DNA of 64,000 nucleotides from Eutrophocola sp963925675 (GTDB lineage: Bacteria; Pseudomonadota; Gammaproteobacteria; Pseudomonadales; Pseudohongiellaceae): NCBI GenBank assembly GCA_963925675.1, contig CAWUSW010000025.1:3746-67745 (forward strand). Reading direction: 5' to 3'. Positions 42,099-50,780 of this stretch are shown here, piece after piece. The number at the start of each line of letters is the position of its first letter. Position 1 is the first letter of the stretch. Both the position numbers and the translations under genes were made by a program. The notes under the pieces are model-generated. The model had not been told where the DNA came from. It made no database searches and saw only the letters and a list, made by a program, of their open reading frames with translations.

Positions 42099-43223
42099 GT
42101 GAGTAAGCGCGAATCACTGACAAAAGCCAGAACCTGGGTCGTGAAGATTGGCAGTTCCCTGCTCACTGATGACGGTAAGGGCCTGAACAGGGAGAGCATG
42201 GCTGGATGGGTAGCACAGATTGCCCGTTTCCGGGAAGAGGGCCTTTCCATTGTATTGGTGTCATCTGGCGCTGTTGCAGAAGGGGTGCTACGTCTGGGCC
42301 TGAAAGGGAGACCCAGCGCCATCCATGAACAGCAAGCTGCCGCCGCTGTAGGGCAGATGGGTCTTATCCAGGCCTATGAATCCGAGTTTCAGAAGTTCGG
42401 ACTGCATACTGCGCAGGTACTGCTCACCCATGACGATTTGTCCAACAGAAAGCGTTATCTGAATGCTCGCTCGACATTAAAGACACTGCTGAACCTCGGC
42501 GTGGTGCCGGTGGTCAATGAAAATGATACGGTAGTCACCGATGAAATTTGTTTCGGCGACAACGACACTCTTGCAGGGCTTGTTGCCAATCTGATTAATG
42601 CCGATGCCATGGTGATTCTCACCGATCAGGATGGATTATATGAAAGCGATCCACGCAATAATCCTGATGCAAAACTGGTGAGCGAAGCCCAAAGTAACAA
42701 TGATCAATTATTTGATTTTGCCGGTACTGGTCATGGCGATCTTGGCCGTGGCGGTATGCTGACCAAGATCAAGGCGGCGCGCCTTGCTGCTCGATCTGGC
42801 ACACTCACCTGCATTGTCAATGGCCGGCAGGATTCAGTCCTGGAAAAACTCAAGGCAGGGGAAAATGTGGGCACCCTGCTCAGGCCTGATAGCGAGCCTC
42901 TCGCGGCACGTAAGCAGTGGCTGGCAAGTCATTTAAAAGTGAAAGGGGTTTTTGAGCTGGATGCCGGTGCCGTCAGGATGCTTAAGGAATCCGGAAAAAG
43001 CCTTCTGCCTGTTGGTATTAAAGCCAGTTCCGGAAAATTCCAGCGCGGAGAAGTTGTCAGCTGTGTTGATGAACAAGGCAATCCCATTGCCCGCGGCCTG
43101 GTGAATTATAATTCTGATGAAGCTGAAAAGATTGTTGGCCATTCCAGCGAAGAGATTTTTTCACTGCTAGGTTATGAAGGCGATCATGAAATTATTCATC
43201 GGGATAATCTGGTGTTGTTGTAG
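42099..43223 (+). CDS. proB: Glutamate 5-kinase
   Basis: 374 residues, GTG start directly after obgE. First step of proline synthesis, phosphorylating glutamate. Kinase domain: VVKIGSSLLTDDGKGLN, LVSSGAVAEGV, VVNENDTV and GRGGMLTKIKAA; C-terminal PUA domain from about 280 (GVFELDAGAVRML). Full length; proline feedback is typical of this enzyme. Confidence 0.98.
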   Translation: MSKRESLTKARTWVVKIGSSLLTDDGKGLNRESMAGWVAQIARFREEGLSIVLVSSGAVAEGVLRLGLKGRPSAIHEQQAAAAVGQMGLIQAYESEFQKFGLHTAQVLLTHDDLSNRKRYLNARSTLKTLLNLGVVPVVNENDTVVTDEICFGDNDTLAGLVANLINADAMVILTDQDGLYESDPRNNPDAKLVSEAQSNNDQLFDFAGTGHGDLGRGGMLTKIKAARLAARSGTLTCIVNGRQDSVLEKLKAGENVGTLLRPDSEPLAARKQWLASHLKVKGVFELDAGAVRMLKESGKSLLPVGIKASSGKFQRGEVVSCVDEQGNPIARGLVNYNSDEAEKIVGHSSEEIFSLLGYEGDHEIIHRDNLVLL

Positions 43224-43296
43224 CTGTCGCCGATTTTTTATTTCTGATTAATTAAGGTTCTCCTTTTCTCTTTGTTTTTTTCTTTATCTATACTTC

Positions 43297-43660
43297 TTGT
43301 CACTTTCTTTGACTGTGCAAAGAAAGTAACCAAAGAAAGCTCACCCCGGTCGCCAGGCCTGCTGCTTCCCTCACTCCGCGGATTTTTCCGGGGCCCCCGC
43401 CTTGGTCTGAATCCAGTCGAAGTATCAAGAATAGAATATTTTGGAAAAAGCAGATCGACGTGGACTTCCCGTGTGGCCTGCTGAGGTGCCATACTATTGG
43501 CCATGGACGGCCAGTTGAGCCGAGTCAAGACAGGGACGTCTTGTCTCGGCGACCCGTCGCAATGGTATGGGGACGAAGGGAGCCGCAGGCCAGGACACGT
43601 CGGGTGCCTTTTTCTTGGTTACTTCTTTTGGGCATGCAAAAGAAGTAACAGAAAGATTAC
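43297..43660. repeat. Large palindromic repeat element with inverted ends
   Basis: The left end (GTCACTTTCTTTGACTG, GCAAAGAAAGTAACCAAAGA) and the right end (CTTGGTTACTTCTTTTGGGC, GCAAAAGAAGTAACAG) are inverted copies, and each is a palindrome itself. Between them are nested pairs: CCATACTATTG with CAATGGTATGG, GGCCAT/GGACGGCC, and GCCGAGTCAAGAC with GTCTTGTCTCGGC. Elements of this CAAAGAAAGTAACCAAAG type occur widely in gammaproteobacterial genomes. The short open frames within are structural by-products. With flanks it accounts for most of the 646 bp between proB and the next gene. Confidence 0.85.
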
Positions 43661-43783
43661 TCAAACAAAGAAAGTGAAATACCTTAAAGAGTAGAGGCTA
43701 AACACAGAAATTTGAGAGATAAGCGCTTTCCTGAATAAAGTCTGACAATAAAAAATCACACCCTTTTAAAGAGGTCATAGTAT

Positions 43784-43812
43784 TTGACAGAATACCCCGT
43801 CATCGTTATGTT
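43784..43812 (+). promoter_or_regulatory. Sigma-70 promoter of the secreted-protein/MBL cassette
   Basis: Consensus TTGACA, 17 bp, TATGTT, 58 bp before the ATG at 43870, which has GGGGGAG as ribosome site. It points to the cassette having its own transcription, separate from proB. Confidence 0.7.
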
Positions 43813-43869
43813 AGCTGGGTTTTAATTCTAAGTATTAACAGTCAGATTTAACATCCTTTGGGGGAGTTC

Positions 43870-44739
43870 ATGGGCAGAATCTATTGCCGGATTTCATTAT
43901 TACTTATATTTTCCATGGCCAGTTTTTCTGCTGCTGCTGAAAAAAACTTTTCAGGCGTGTGGGTAGGAAATTACAGTGAAGATTTTCCTGACCGCTTGCC
44001 AGGTCCAGAGCTTGGCGACTATGCAGGGCTTCCTATTAATGATGCTGACAGATTGCGGGCACAGAGCTGGAGCGCATCACTGATAGCCCTTCCCGAATAC
44101 CAGTGTCGTGTTCATCCTTCAGATTATGCCAGCAGCTTCGCCAATATCCGGATTTGGGAAGAGCGTGAGCCAATTTCTGAAGAGCTGATCGCCATACGAG
44201 TACAGCATTTTGCCTGGCAAACCCGGCGTACCATATGGATGGATGGCCGTGAGCATCCGCCGGAGTATGCACAACACACCTCTATGGGCTTTTCTACCGG
44301 CGAATGGGTAGGGCACCAGCTAAAAGTTAAAACAACTCATCTCAAGGAAGGCTGGCTGCGACGCAACGGCGTTACTCGCAGTGATCAGGCCACAGTTACT
44401 GAATATTTTATTCGACACGACGATCTTCTGACCTGGACAGTGATTATTGATGATCCTGTCTATCTGGATGAGCCTTTCATCAGGAACCGGGATTATATTT
44501 ATTCCATCGACAACCAGATTGGTAATTATCCTTGTGACCCGGTCATCGAAATGGTGAGAGAACCTGGCTATATTCCCCATCATTTGCCGGGAACCAATAC
44601 TGATATGCTGATTTATTCCGAACGCCATGATATTCCCCTGGAAGGTGCTATGGGCGGAGCGAATACCATGTATCCCGAATATATGGAGCGTTTGCGAGAA
44701 TTACCCAGACCCAGTGAATTAGCGGCAGGTCAGGAGTAA
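43870..44739 (+). CDS. Secreted protein of unknown function, LRRNG family (A)
   Basis: 289 residues from ATG 43870. Signal peptide (ISLLLIFSMASFSAAA). The mature protein opens FSGVWVGNYSED and contains ELGDYAGLPINDADRLRAQSW, a Cys in EYQCRVHP, GWLRRNGVTRSDQATVTEYF and NYPCDPVIE. The same landmarks in the same order are in the third gene of this cassette, so the two are paralogues. I know of no function. Four bp before the MBL gene. Confidence 0.82.
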   Translation: MGRIYCRISLLLIFSMASFSAAAEKNFSGVWVGNYSEDFPDRLPGPELGDYAGLPINDADRLRAQSWSASLIALPEYQCRVHPSDYASSFANIRIWEEREPISEELIAIRVQHFAWQTRRTIWMDGREHPPEYAQHTSMGFSTGEWVGHQLKVKTTHLKEGWLRRNGVTRSDQATVTEYFIRHDDLLTWTVIIDDPVYLDEPFIRNRDYIYSIDNQIGNYPCDPVIEMVREPGYIPHHLPGTNTDMLIYSERHDIPLEGAMGGANTMYPEYMERLRELPRPSELAAGQE

Positions 44740-44743
44740 AGCA

Positions 44744-45694
44744 ATGAAGAATAATATGATTAAGCAATTTATAGTGCTGGTAATTTTACTGGCAAGCCCT
44801 CTTGTCATGGCTCAGCAAAATTTCGATGACGTTGAAATTCAGGCCTTAAAAGTGCGTGACAATATTTATATGCTGGTAGGCTCCGGTGGCAATATCACGG
44901 TGCAGACCGGCGCGGAGGGGGTGTTGGTGATTGATACCCAGTATGCCGAGTTGTCCGATAAAATCCTGGCCAAGATCGGCGAGTTGTCGGACAAACCCTT
45001 GCGCTACATTATCAATACACATCATCATGGAGATCATGTTGGTGGTAATGAAAATATAAAGAATGCCGGATTTACCCTGAGTGGCGGAAATGTTGGCGCA
45101 GCCTTGTCAACTGCCGGTCAAGGGGCGACCATCCTGGCTCACGAAAACGTGTTATTGAATCTGGCTTCTGACGAGAATGTGTCCACGGAATTGTGGCCAA
45201 CCTTGACCTACTTCAGTGATAAGAAAGATATCTTTTTCAATGGTGAGGGGGTGCGGATTATCCATCAACCCAATGCCCACACCAATGGCGACAGTATCAT
45301 CTTTTTCCGCAAATCAGATGTAATCACCACTGGTGATGCGTATATCACCAGCTTTTATCCTTTTATTGATATGTCTTCTGGCGGTACCTTGCAGGGCTTT
45401 ATTGATGCGTCCAATGCCATTATTGATCTGATTATTCCCGAGTATGGCCAGGATGGTGGCACTCTGGTAATCCCGGGTCACGGCAGGCTTAGTGATATTG
45501 GTGATGTTATCAACTGGCGGGAAATGCTGACCATTGTCAGGGACCGTATAAGAGATATGAAAGATCGGGGCATGAGCCTGGAGGAAGTTCTGGCAGCCAA
45601 GCCAACCCGGGACTATGACCCACGCTGGGCAGGCCAGGGAATTTTCTCTACCGAGAATTTTGTCACAGCAGCCTACATGACACTGGCAGATTAA
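44744..45694 (+). CDS. Secreted MBL-fold metallo-hydrolase
   Basis: 316 residues with a signal peptide (FIVLVILLASPLVMA). Metallo-beta-lactamase fold: VLVIDTQYAEL, the zinc motif NTHHHGDHVGGNE, HQPNAHTNGDSIIFF and VIPGHGRLSD supply the metal ligands. Similar to periplasmic quinoprotein-relay or SoxH-like MBL proteins; a beta-lactamase role is not indicated. It is the middle gene of a three-gene operon between two related secreted proteins, which suggests that it processes their ligand or substrate. Confidence 0.9.
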   Translation: MKNNMIKQFIVLVILLASPLVMAQQNFDDVEIQALKVRDNIYMLVGSGGNITVQTGAEGVLVIDTQYAELSDKILAKIGELSDKPLRYIINTHHHGDHVGGNENIKNAGFTLSGGNVGAALSTAGQGATILAHENVLLNLASDENVSTELWPTLTYFSDKKDIFFNGEGVRIIHQPNAHTNGDSIIFFRKSDVITTGDAYITSFYPFIDMSSGGTLQGFIDASNAIIDLIIPEYGQDGGTLVIPGHGRLSDIGDVINWREMLTIVRDRIRDMKDRGMSLEEVLAAKPTRDYDPRWAGQGIFSTENFVTAAYMTLAD

Positions 45695-45704
45695 GGAGCG
45701 ACAC

Positions 45705-46466
45705 ATGAAAACAACTATTATCAAAGCAATATTGTCGACTCTGGTGTTGCTGACGTCTATGGCCACAACATCAACCTTATTTGCACAACCAGGTCGACCA
45801 CAGCAATCTGCACAAGAGCAGTCAGCTTTTGACATAAGCGGCAACTGGGTAGCTTTAGTCACAGAGGACTGGCGTTTCAGAATGGTTGTTGCTGAAGCTG
45901 GTGACTACGAAGGCATAGGATTGACAGCACATGGCAGGGAAGTAGCTGATGCCTGGGATCCTGAGGCTGATATTGCTTCAGGGAATACCTGCAAAGCCTA
46001 TGGCGCTGGTGGCCTGATGCGTATCCCTACACGCTTGAATATTAGCTGGAGCGATGGCAATGTTTTGCGTATCGATACCGATGCCGGCATGCAGACCCGT
46101 TTGCTGAAATTCGGTGATGCTCAGGACAATGTTGGCGCGGGTAGTCTTCAAGGGGTTAGCCATGCCAGCTGGGATCTGGAAAGGGCAGGTGCTTTTGGTG
46201 GGCCGGTAGTTGGTGGATCAATTGCCGCACTAACAACACAGATGTCACCTGGGTACTTACGTCGAAACGGTGTGCCCTATGGCACTAATGCTGTTCTGAC
46301 CGAGCATTACGAGCTGTTGGTAGGGGGAGATGGTACTGAATATCTGGCAGTGTTCTCTGTGCTGGAGGATCCCGCCCATCTGACGCAGTTGTATACTACT
46401 AGCACGAATTTCAAGCGAGAGCCTGATGATAGTAAATGGAATCCAAGTGAGTGCGTAGTTAAGTAG
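45705..46466 (+). CDS. Secreted protein of unknown function, LRRNG family (B)
   Basis: 253 residues with a signal peptide (LVLLTSMATTSTLFA) and a Gln/Pro-rich linker. SGNWVALVTEDWRFRM, EAGDYEGIGLTAHGREVADAW, CKAYGAGGLMRIPTRL, GYLRRNGVPYGTNAVLTEHY and NPSEC mirror gene A (43870-44739). GAGCGACAC precedes the ATG 10 bp after the MBL gene. The operon ends at a strong terminator. Confidence 0.82.
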   Translation: MKTTIIKAILSTLVLLTSMATTSTLFAQPGRPQQSAQEQSAFDISGNWVALVTEDWRFRMVVAEAGDYEGIGLTAHGREVADAWDPEADIASGNTCKAYGAGGLMRIPTRLNISWSDGNVLRIDTDAGMQTRLLKFGDAQDNVGAGSLQGVSHASWDLERAGAFGGPVVGGSIAALTTQMSPGYLRRNGVPYGTNAVLTEHYELLVGGDGTEYLAVFSVLEDPAHLTQLYTTSTNFKREPDDSKWNPSECVVK

Positions 46467-46494
46467 ACTTTAGTAGCAGGATTTACTGACACAT

Positions 46495-46520
46495 AAAAAA
46501 GGCCGCTAATGCGGCCTTTT
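46495..46520. terminator. Intrinsic terminator, bidirectional
   Basis: Stem AAAAGGCCGC/GCGGCCTTTT with loop TAAT, flanked by A and T tracts. It lies between the cassette and the convergent DUF6152 gene. Confidence 0.92.
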
Positions 46521-46575
46521 CTTTTTCACTCTTTTAGGGATCAGATAGCGCAGTAGCGGCTACTAACACTGACTA

Positions 46576-46971
46576 TTAATCGAAGGTCTGGTCTTCATCA
46601 AAGCCCCAGCCAAAGCCATCTGCAGGTCTGAGAATGCTCTCCATTCTCATGCGGAAATCGGTTCTGTCTCTCGAGGGTTGCCCGGTAATGATCACTTCAT
46701 CGCCAGGCTTAAAAGATGTTCTGGTTAAGCCCTGACGCATCAGCAAGGTAGCACCACCCCATTCAACACCCCAGCGCTGCATATTGCCATCTTCATCCGG
46801 TGCCATGACCATAATAGAGGCATGGGGATTACGGAAATTCATCTGCATTAGTTTGCCTTTAATTTCTATCATTGAGTCCATGTCGTAAGTGGCCTGGAAT
46901 GAATGATGGGCAAACGCTGAAGGAATCAGGATTAAACTGGCAAGCAGACTAAATGTTTTTATTAATTTCAT
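46576..46971 (-). CDS. DUF6152-type secreted protein
   Basis: 131 residues. Signal peptide (TFSLLASLILIPSAFA) followed by HHSFQATYDMDSMIEIKGKL, FRNPHASIMVMAPDE, WGVEWGGATLLMRQGL and PGDEVIITGQPSRD. The HHSFxxxYD start and the NPH motif are features of DUF6152, small OB-like periplasmic proteins that often sit beside secreted oxidoreductases or MBL genes. Function unknown. It is transcribed toward the cassette. A (TA) tract lies upstream near 47013-47028. Confidence 0.85.
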   Translation of the reverse strand: MKLIKTFSLLASLILIPSAFAHHSFQATYDMDSMIEIKGKLMQMNFRNPHASIMVMAPDEDGNMQRWGVEWGGATLLMRQGLTRTSFKPGDEVIITGQPSRDRTDFRMRMESILRPADGFGWGFDEDQTFD

Positions 46972-47107
46972 ACAAACTTCCCCTAGTTATGACTGGTAAG
47001 GCGAACCATTGCTAATATATATATATATAGCTAAACCAGATGTCTGGATTATAACCGAAGGTTTGCCGGCTTTGCATTTATTTAACAGTGCTTGTTCAGC
47101 AGGCGTT

Positions 47108-47133
47108 AAAAAACCGGCATGTGCCGGTTTTTT
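47108..47133. terminator. Intrinsic terminator of rpsT
   Basis: AAAAAACCGGCA and TGCCGGTTTTTT, perfect 12-base arms around TG, 30 bp after the rpsT stop on the minus strand. Symmetric, so it can work both ways. Confidence 0.93.
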
Positions 47134-47162
47134 AATAAAATCAATAAGATACTACTTTACCA

Positions 47163-47429
47163 TCAAGCTTTAAGGGCTTTGATTGCAGTATTCATTCGAC
47201 TTTTATGTCGGGAAGCCTTATTGGCATGAATAATTCCCTTGTCTGCCAAACGATCTATGACAGGAACGGCATTATTGTATGCAGAAGTGGCCTGTTCGTA
47301 GTCTTTGCTTTCAATGGCGGCAGTCACTTTCTTGATATAAGTACGCACCATGGAACGTGCGCTTGCGTTTTGCTTGCGTCTATTTTCTGACTGTCTTGCC
47401 CGTTTGCGAGCTTGTGGAGAATTAGCCAA
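47163..47429 (-). CDS. rpsT: 30S ribosomal protein S20
   Basis: 88 residues, MANSPQARKRARQSENRRK, RTYIKKVTAAIESKD and GIIHANKASRHKSRMN, a basic three-helix bundle binding 16S rRNA. AGGAGCC lies before the ATG. Divergent from murJ, as in Pseudomonas. Confidence 0.98.
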   Translation of the reverse strand: MANSPQARKRARQSENRRKQNASARSMVRTYIKKVTAAIESKDYEQATSAYNNAVPVIDRLADKGIIHANKASRHKSRMNTAIKALKA

Positions 47430-47511
47430 AGGGGGCTCCTTATCTTTTAATTCTGTTTTGCCCAGAGTTTAGTCTGGCTGGATTAATTTTGCTTACTGAA
47501 AAAAGACGCGA

Positions 47512-47540
47512 ATCATGCAGTTTTAAAGGTTATTTGTCAA
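47512..47540 (-). promoter_or_regulatory. Sigma-70 promoter of rpsT
   Basis: Minus strand: consensus TTGACA, 17 bp, CATGAT, about 85 bp before the rpsT start. Confidence 0.65.
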
Positions 47541-47617
47541 CTCCCAGACCATAGTATTGAGTAACTAATGCTGTGTTAAGATGCCGATTCAGGTGTATAC
47601 CCGGAGAATCAAACAGC

Positions 47618-49189
47618 GTGCAGGCAGCCGAAAATAGGCCGGAAGAGACAGGAGTAGCGAAGTCCAGCCTGGTTGTCGCCATGATGACCTTTATTTCACG
47701 AATACTTGGGCTGGCTCGGGAAATAGTGTTTGCCGCTGTTTTTGGCGACGGGCCGGCAGCGGATGCATTTTTTGTCGCCTTCAAAATCCCTAATTTTCTG
47801 CGCCGTTTATTTGCGGAAGGCGCATTTTCACAGGCTTTTGTTCCTGTTCTTTCTGAATATAGAAAAAAGCACTCTTTTGCCGAGGTCAAGGCACTGGTTG
47901 ACCATGTGTCTGGCCGATTATCCCTGATTCTTGTGGTGGTGGCGTTAATAGGTATTGTCGCTGCCCCGGTGGTTGCTGGAATATTCGCCTTTGGTTATCG
48001 GGATTCGCCGGATAAATTTGCGCTGCTAATAGATATGTTGCGCATTACCTTTCCTTATATATTACTAATTTCATTGACAGGATTTGCCGGTTCTATCCTG
48101 AATTCCTATGGCCGTTTTGCCGTTCCGGCGATGACACCCATATTCCTGAATATTTCCCTGATCAGCTGTGCCTTGTTTTTAAGCCCGTACATGGCCGAGC
48201 CCATTCTGGCTCTGGCCTGGGGTGTCCTGATGGCAGGAATGATCCAGTTGATGTTTCAGCTGCCATTTCTGCATCACCTGAAACTGATGCCGAGCCCGAA
48301 AATCAGTCCCAGGCATGAGGGGGTAAGCCAAGTGATTTCCCTTATGATACCAGTGATGTTCAGCGTCTCTGTGGGACAGATTAATTTGATGCTGGATACT
48401 ATTCTGGCTACGGCTCTGGAAGGGGACGGCGCTGTGAGTTGGCTGTATTACTCAGACCGCCTGATGGAGTTACCTTTGGGTATTTTTGCGATTGCGATTG
48501 CAACGGTGATTCTGCCTACACTGTCCAGAATTCATGCCGCCGCCGATACGGAAAAGTTCCAGGAAACGCTGGACTGGAGCCTGCGCACAATATTATTACT
48601 GGGTTTGCCCGCGACCTTGGCCTTAATAGTTCTGGCAGAGCCCCTGATTGTCACTATTTACCAGCGCGGTGCTTTTGGGATTGCTTCGGTGGCCCCCACA
48701 GCAATGAGTCTGAAAGCTTATGCAGTCGGTTTGCTGGGCTTTATGAGCATTAAGGTACTCGCTACTGCCTATTTCTCCCGACAGGATACGCGCACGCCAG
48801 TGCGTTATGCGGTGATTTCCATGGTCAGTAATATGGTCTTTAACCTGTTGTTAATTATTCCGCTGGCTCACGTCGGTCTGGCACTGGCCACCTCAATATC
48901 GGCTTTTGTGAATGGCGGTTTACTGCTCTATGGACTATTAAAGACACAGGTTTTTCGCTTCCGCGAACACTGGATTATTTATCTGTTCCAGGCGGCGGTT
49001 GCCAATCTGGTGATGGTATTGGTGCTGAATTTCTTCCTCTCAGACAGTAGTCCTGAATTTTGGTTTGCAGCAGATACCTGGTCTCGTGTACTTAATTTGG
49101 GAATACTGTGTATTGCAGGAGTTTGCAGTTATTCACTGACATTATTACTGTGCGGCGTGCGACCTTCCCATTTCAGGCATAGTGCCTGA
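47618..49189 (+). CDS. murJ: Lipid II flippase MurJ
   Basis: About 523 residues from GTG 47618 (GGAG 12 bp upstream); another 15 codons are open before it but are not conserved. Fourteen or so helices of the MOP exporter fold. SRILGLAREIVFAAVFGDG, DAFFVAFKIPNFLRRLFAEGAFSQAFVPV, and FYSDRLMELPLGIF-like YYSDRLMELPLGIFAIAIA are the family landmarks. It moves lipid II across the inner membrane for wall synthesis. Confidence 0.97.
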   Translation: MQAAENRPEETGVAKSSLVVAMMTFISRILGLAREIVFAAVFGDGPAADAFFVAFKIPNFLRRLFAEGAFSQAFVPVLSEYRKKHSFAEVKALVDHVSGRLSLILVVVALIGIVAAPVVAGIFAFGYRDSPDKFALLIDMLRITFPYILLISLTGFAGSILNSYGRFAVPAMTPIFLNISLISCALFLSPYMAEPILALAWGVLMAGMIQLMFQLPFLHHLKLMPSPKISPRHEGVSQVISLMIPVMFSVSVGQINLMLDTILATALEGDGAVSWLYYSDRLMELPLGIFAIAIATVILPTLSRIHAAADTEKFQETLDWSLRTILLLGLPATLALIVLAEPLIVTIYQRGAFGIASVAPTAMSLKAYAVGLLGFMSIKVLATAYFSRQDTRTPVRYAVISMVSNMVFNLLLIIPLAHVGLALATSISAFVNGGLLLYGLLKTQVFRFREHWIIYLFQAAVANLVMVLVLNFFLSDSSPEFWFAADTWSRVLNLGILCIAGVCSYSLTLLLCGVRPSHFRHSA

Positions 49190-49292
49190 TTACTAGCTTA
49201 GACTTACCTTAATTGGCGTAGTAGCAGTTGATGATGTATCCCCCACGCTCGCTGACATATAATAGCCGGCTAATCCAAAACAAGCAGATTCG

Positions 49293-50222
49293 ATGAGCGT
49301 ATATTCAGATTTCCCGTCTTTCCAGGCAGTCCATGAGGGCTGTGTTGCTACAATTGGCAAATACGATGGGCTCCATTCAGGTCACCAGCATGTGCTGGCT
49401 ACTTTATGTCGCACAGCAAAAGACAAGGGGCTGCCTGCAGTAGTCATCCTCAGTGAACCCCATCCTGAAGAATTCTTCTCTGGCGGTAAGGCCGCGCCTC
49501 GGCTAACGCAGTTTCAAGACAAAGTGGATTACTTGCTCGCCTATGGAGTCGACGCTGTTTACATGATGACTTTTGACAAGGCTCTTTGCGAGCTCAGCGC
49601 GAAAGACTTTATTCTTCAGTATCTTGTGGAAGGCTTACGGGTGAGTGCCTTGATTGTTGGTGATGATTTTCGTTTCGGGAAAAACCGTAAAGGGGATTTT
49701 CGAATGCTCAAGGAAAAAGGCAGTGAATACGGATTTGAAGTAATTCGTGAAATTCCTTTTAAACAGGAAGGACATCGGGTTAGCAGTACACTGGTAAAGA
49801 GCTTTCTGGAACAGGGAGAATGTGAAAAAGTGCGCTCTCTGCTTGGCAGATACTACAGCATCGCTGGCCTTGTAGAAGAAGGGAAAAAACTCGGACGTGA
49901 ACTAGGCACACCTACTGCGAATATTGCATTGAGCGTCAATAGTTTACCTTTACAGGGTATTTTCAGTGTACTCGTGGAGCATAAAGGCCAGATTTTACCT
50001 GGCGTGGCCAGTGTCGGTTTTAACCCTACGGTTGAAAACAGTGAAACGCCAAAACTGGAAGTCCATATCTTTGATTTTGACGAAGATATATATGGGGAGC
50101 ATCTGGTGGTTTCCTTTATTAACAAACTTCGGGATGAAATCGCCTTTCCCGATCTGGATGCCTTAAAAACACAAATGAATATTGATATAGAGCAGGCAAG
50201 GAAAACCTTACAAAGCCTGTAA
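49293..50222 (+). CDS. ribF: Bifunctional riboflavin kinase / FAD synthetase
   Basis: 309 residues. N-terminal adenylyltransferase with IGKYDGLHSGHQHVL (usually GNFDGVHxGHQ; two positions differ), VGDDFRFGKNRKGD and a VSSTLVKSFL motif; C-terminal kinase with GKKLGRELGTPTANI and GVASVGFNPTVEN. It makes FMN and FAD. A TATAAT box at 49257-49262 may be its own -10. It is followed after 7 bp by lspA, where ileS is usually found. Confidence 0.97.
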   Translation: MSVYSDFPSFQAVHEGCVATIGKYDGLHSGHQHVLATLCRTAKDKGLPAVVILSEPHPEEFFSGGKAAPRLTQFQDKVDYLLAYGVDAVYMMTFDKALCELSAKDFILQYLVEGLRVSALIVGDDFRFGKNRKGDFRMLKEKGSEYGFEVIREIPFKQEGHRVSSTLVKSFLEQGECEKVRSLLGRYYSIAGLVEEGKKLGRELGTPTANIALSVNSLPLQGIFSVLVEHKGQILPGVASVGFNPTVENSETPKLEVHIFDFDEDIYGEHLVVSFINKLRDEIAFPDLDALKTQMNIDIEQARKTLQSL

Positions 50223-50229
50223 ACAAGAT

Positions 50230-50763
50230 ATGGATAAAGATAAAGAAAAAAATGATGAGCCAGCAGGCCGCTGGAGTATTTACAGGCTATTTGGCATTTC
50301 CGGCCTGATTGTGGTTCTTGATCGTTTGTCTAAATACCTGAGTGATACGAATCTGACCGAAGGTGTGGCTGTAAATGTTTTCCCTGGCTTTGATTTATTG
50401 CTGGCATACAACAGAGGAGCGTCTTTCAGCTTTCTTGATGATGCTGGTGGTTGGCAACGCTGGCTGTTAACGGGGATCTCCATTGGTGTAAGTGCTCTGA
50501 TAATTGTCTGGCTGATTCGTTTGCCTAAAGCGCAAAAAATACAAGGCCTGGCCTTGGCGCTTATTCTTGGCGGCGCATTGGGAAATCTCTACGATAGAAT
50601 GATGGCTGGATATGTTATTGATTTTATAAGTGTTTATTTTATGAATGCGCGCTTTGCTATTTTTAATATTGCTGATGCGGCGATCAGTGTCGGTGCTGGC
50701 TTGATGATTCTGGATATATTTTTTGACTATAAGCGCGGCACTGTTGCTGGCAATGCCCCCTGA
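50230..50763 (+). CDS. lspA: Lipoprotein signal peptidase (signal peptidase II)
   Basis: 177 residues and four helices. VLDRLSKYL, YNRGASFSFL, GGALGNLYDRMMAGYVIDFI and FNIADAAISVG include both catalytic aspartates. It cleaves prolipoproteins after lipid attachment; the many lipoproteins of this window would be substrates. The N-terminal 20 residues are charged and longer than usual. Confidence 0.96.
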   Translation: MDKDKEKNDEPAGRWSIYRLFGISGLIVVLDRLSKYLSDTNLTEGVAVNVFPGFDLLLAYNRGASFSFLDDAGGWQRWLLTGISIGVSALIIVWLIRLPKAQKIQGLALALILGGALGNLYDRMMAGYVIDFISVYFMNARFAIFNIADAAISVGAGLMILDIFFDYKRGTVAGNAP

Positions 50764-50780
50764 AACCGGGTTAACTATAA

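Noticed and set aside
43238..43694. Several open frames of 60-96 codons in both strands after proB
   Set aside because: They lie within the palindromic repeat element and have no signal peptide, domain or ribosome site.
47011..47029. (TA) dinucleotide tract upstream of the DUF6152 gene
   Set aside because: Short, and not clearly in a promoter box; kept only as a note in the gene entry.
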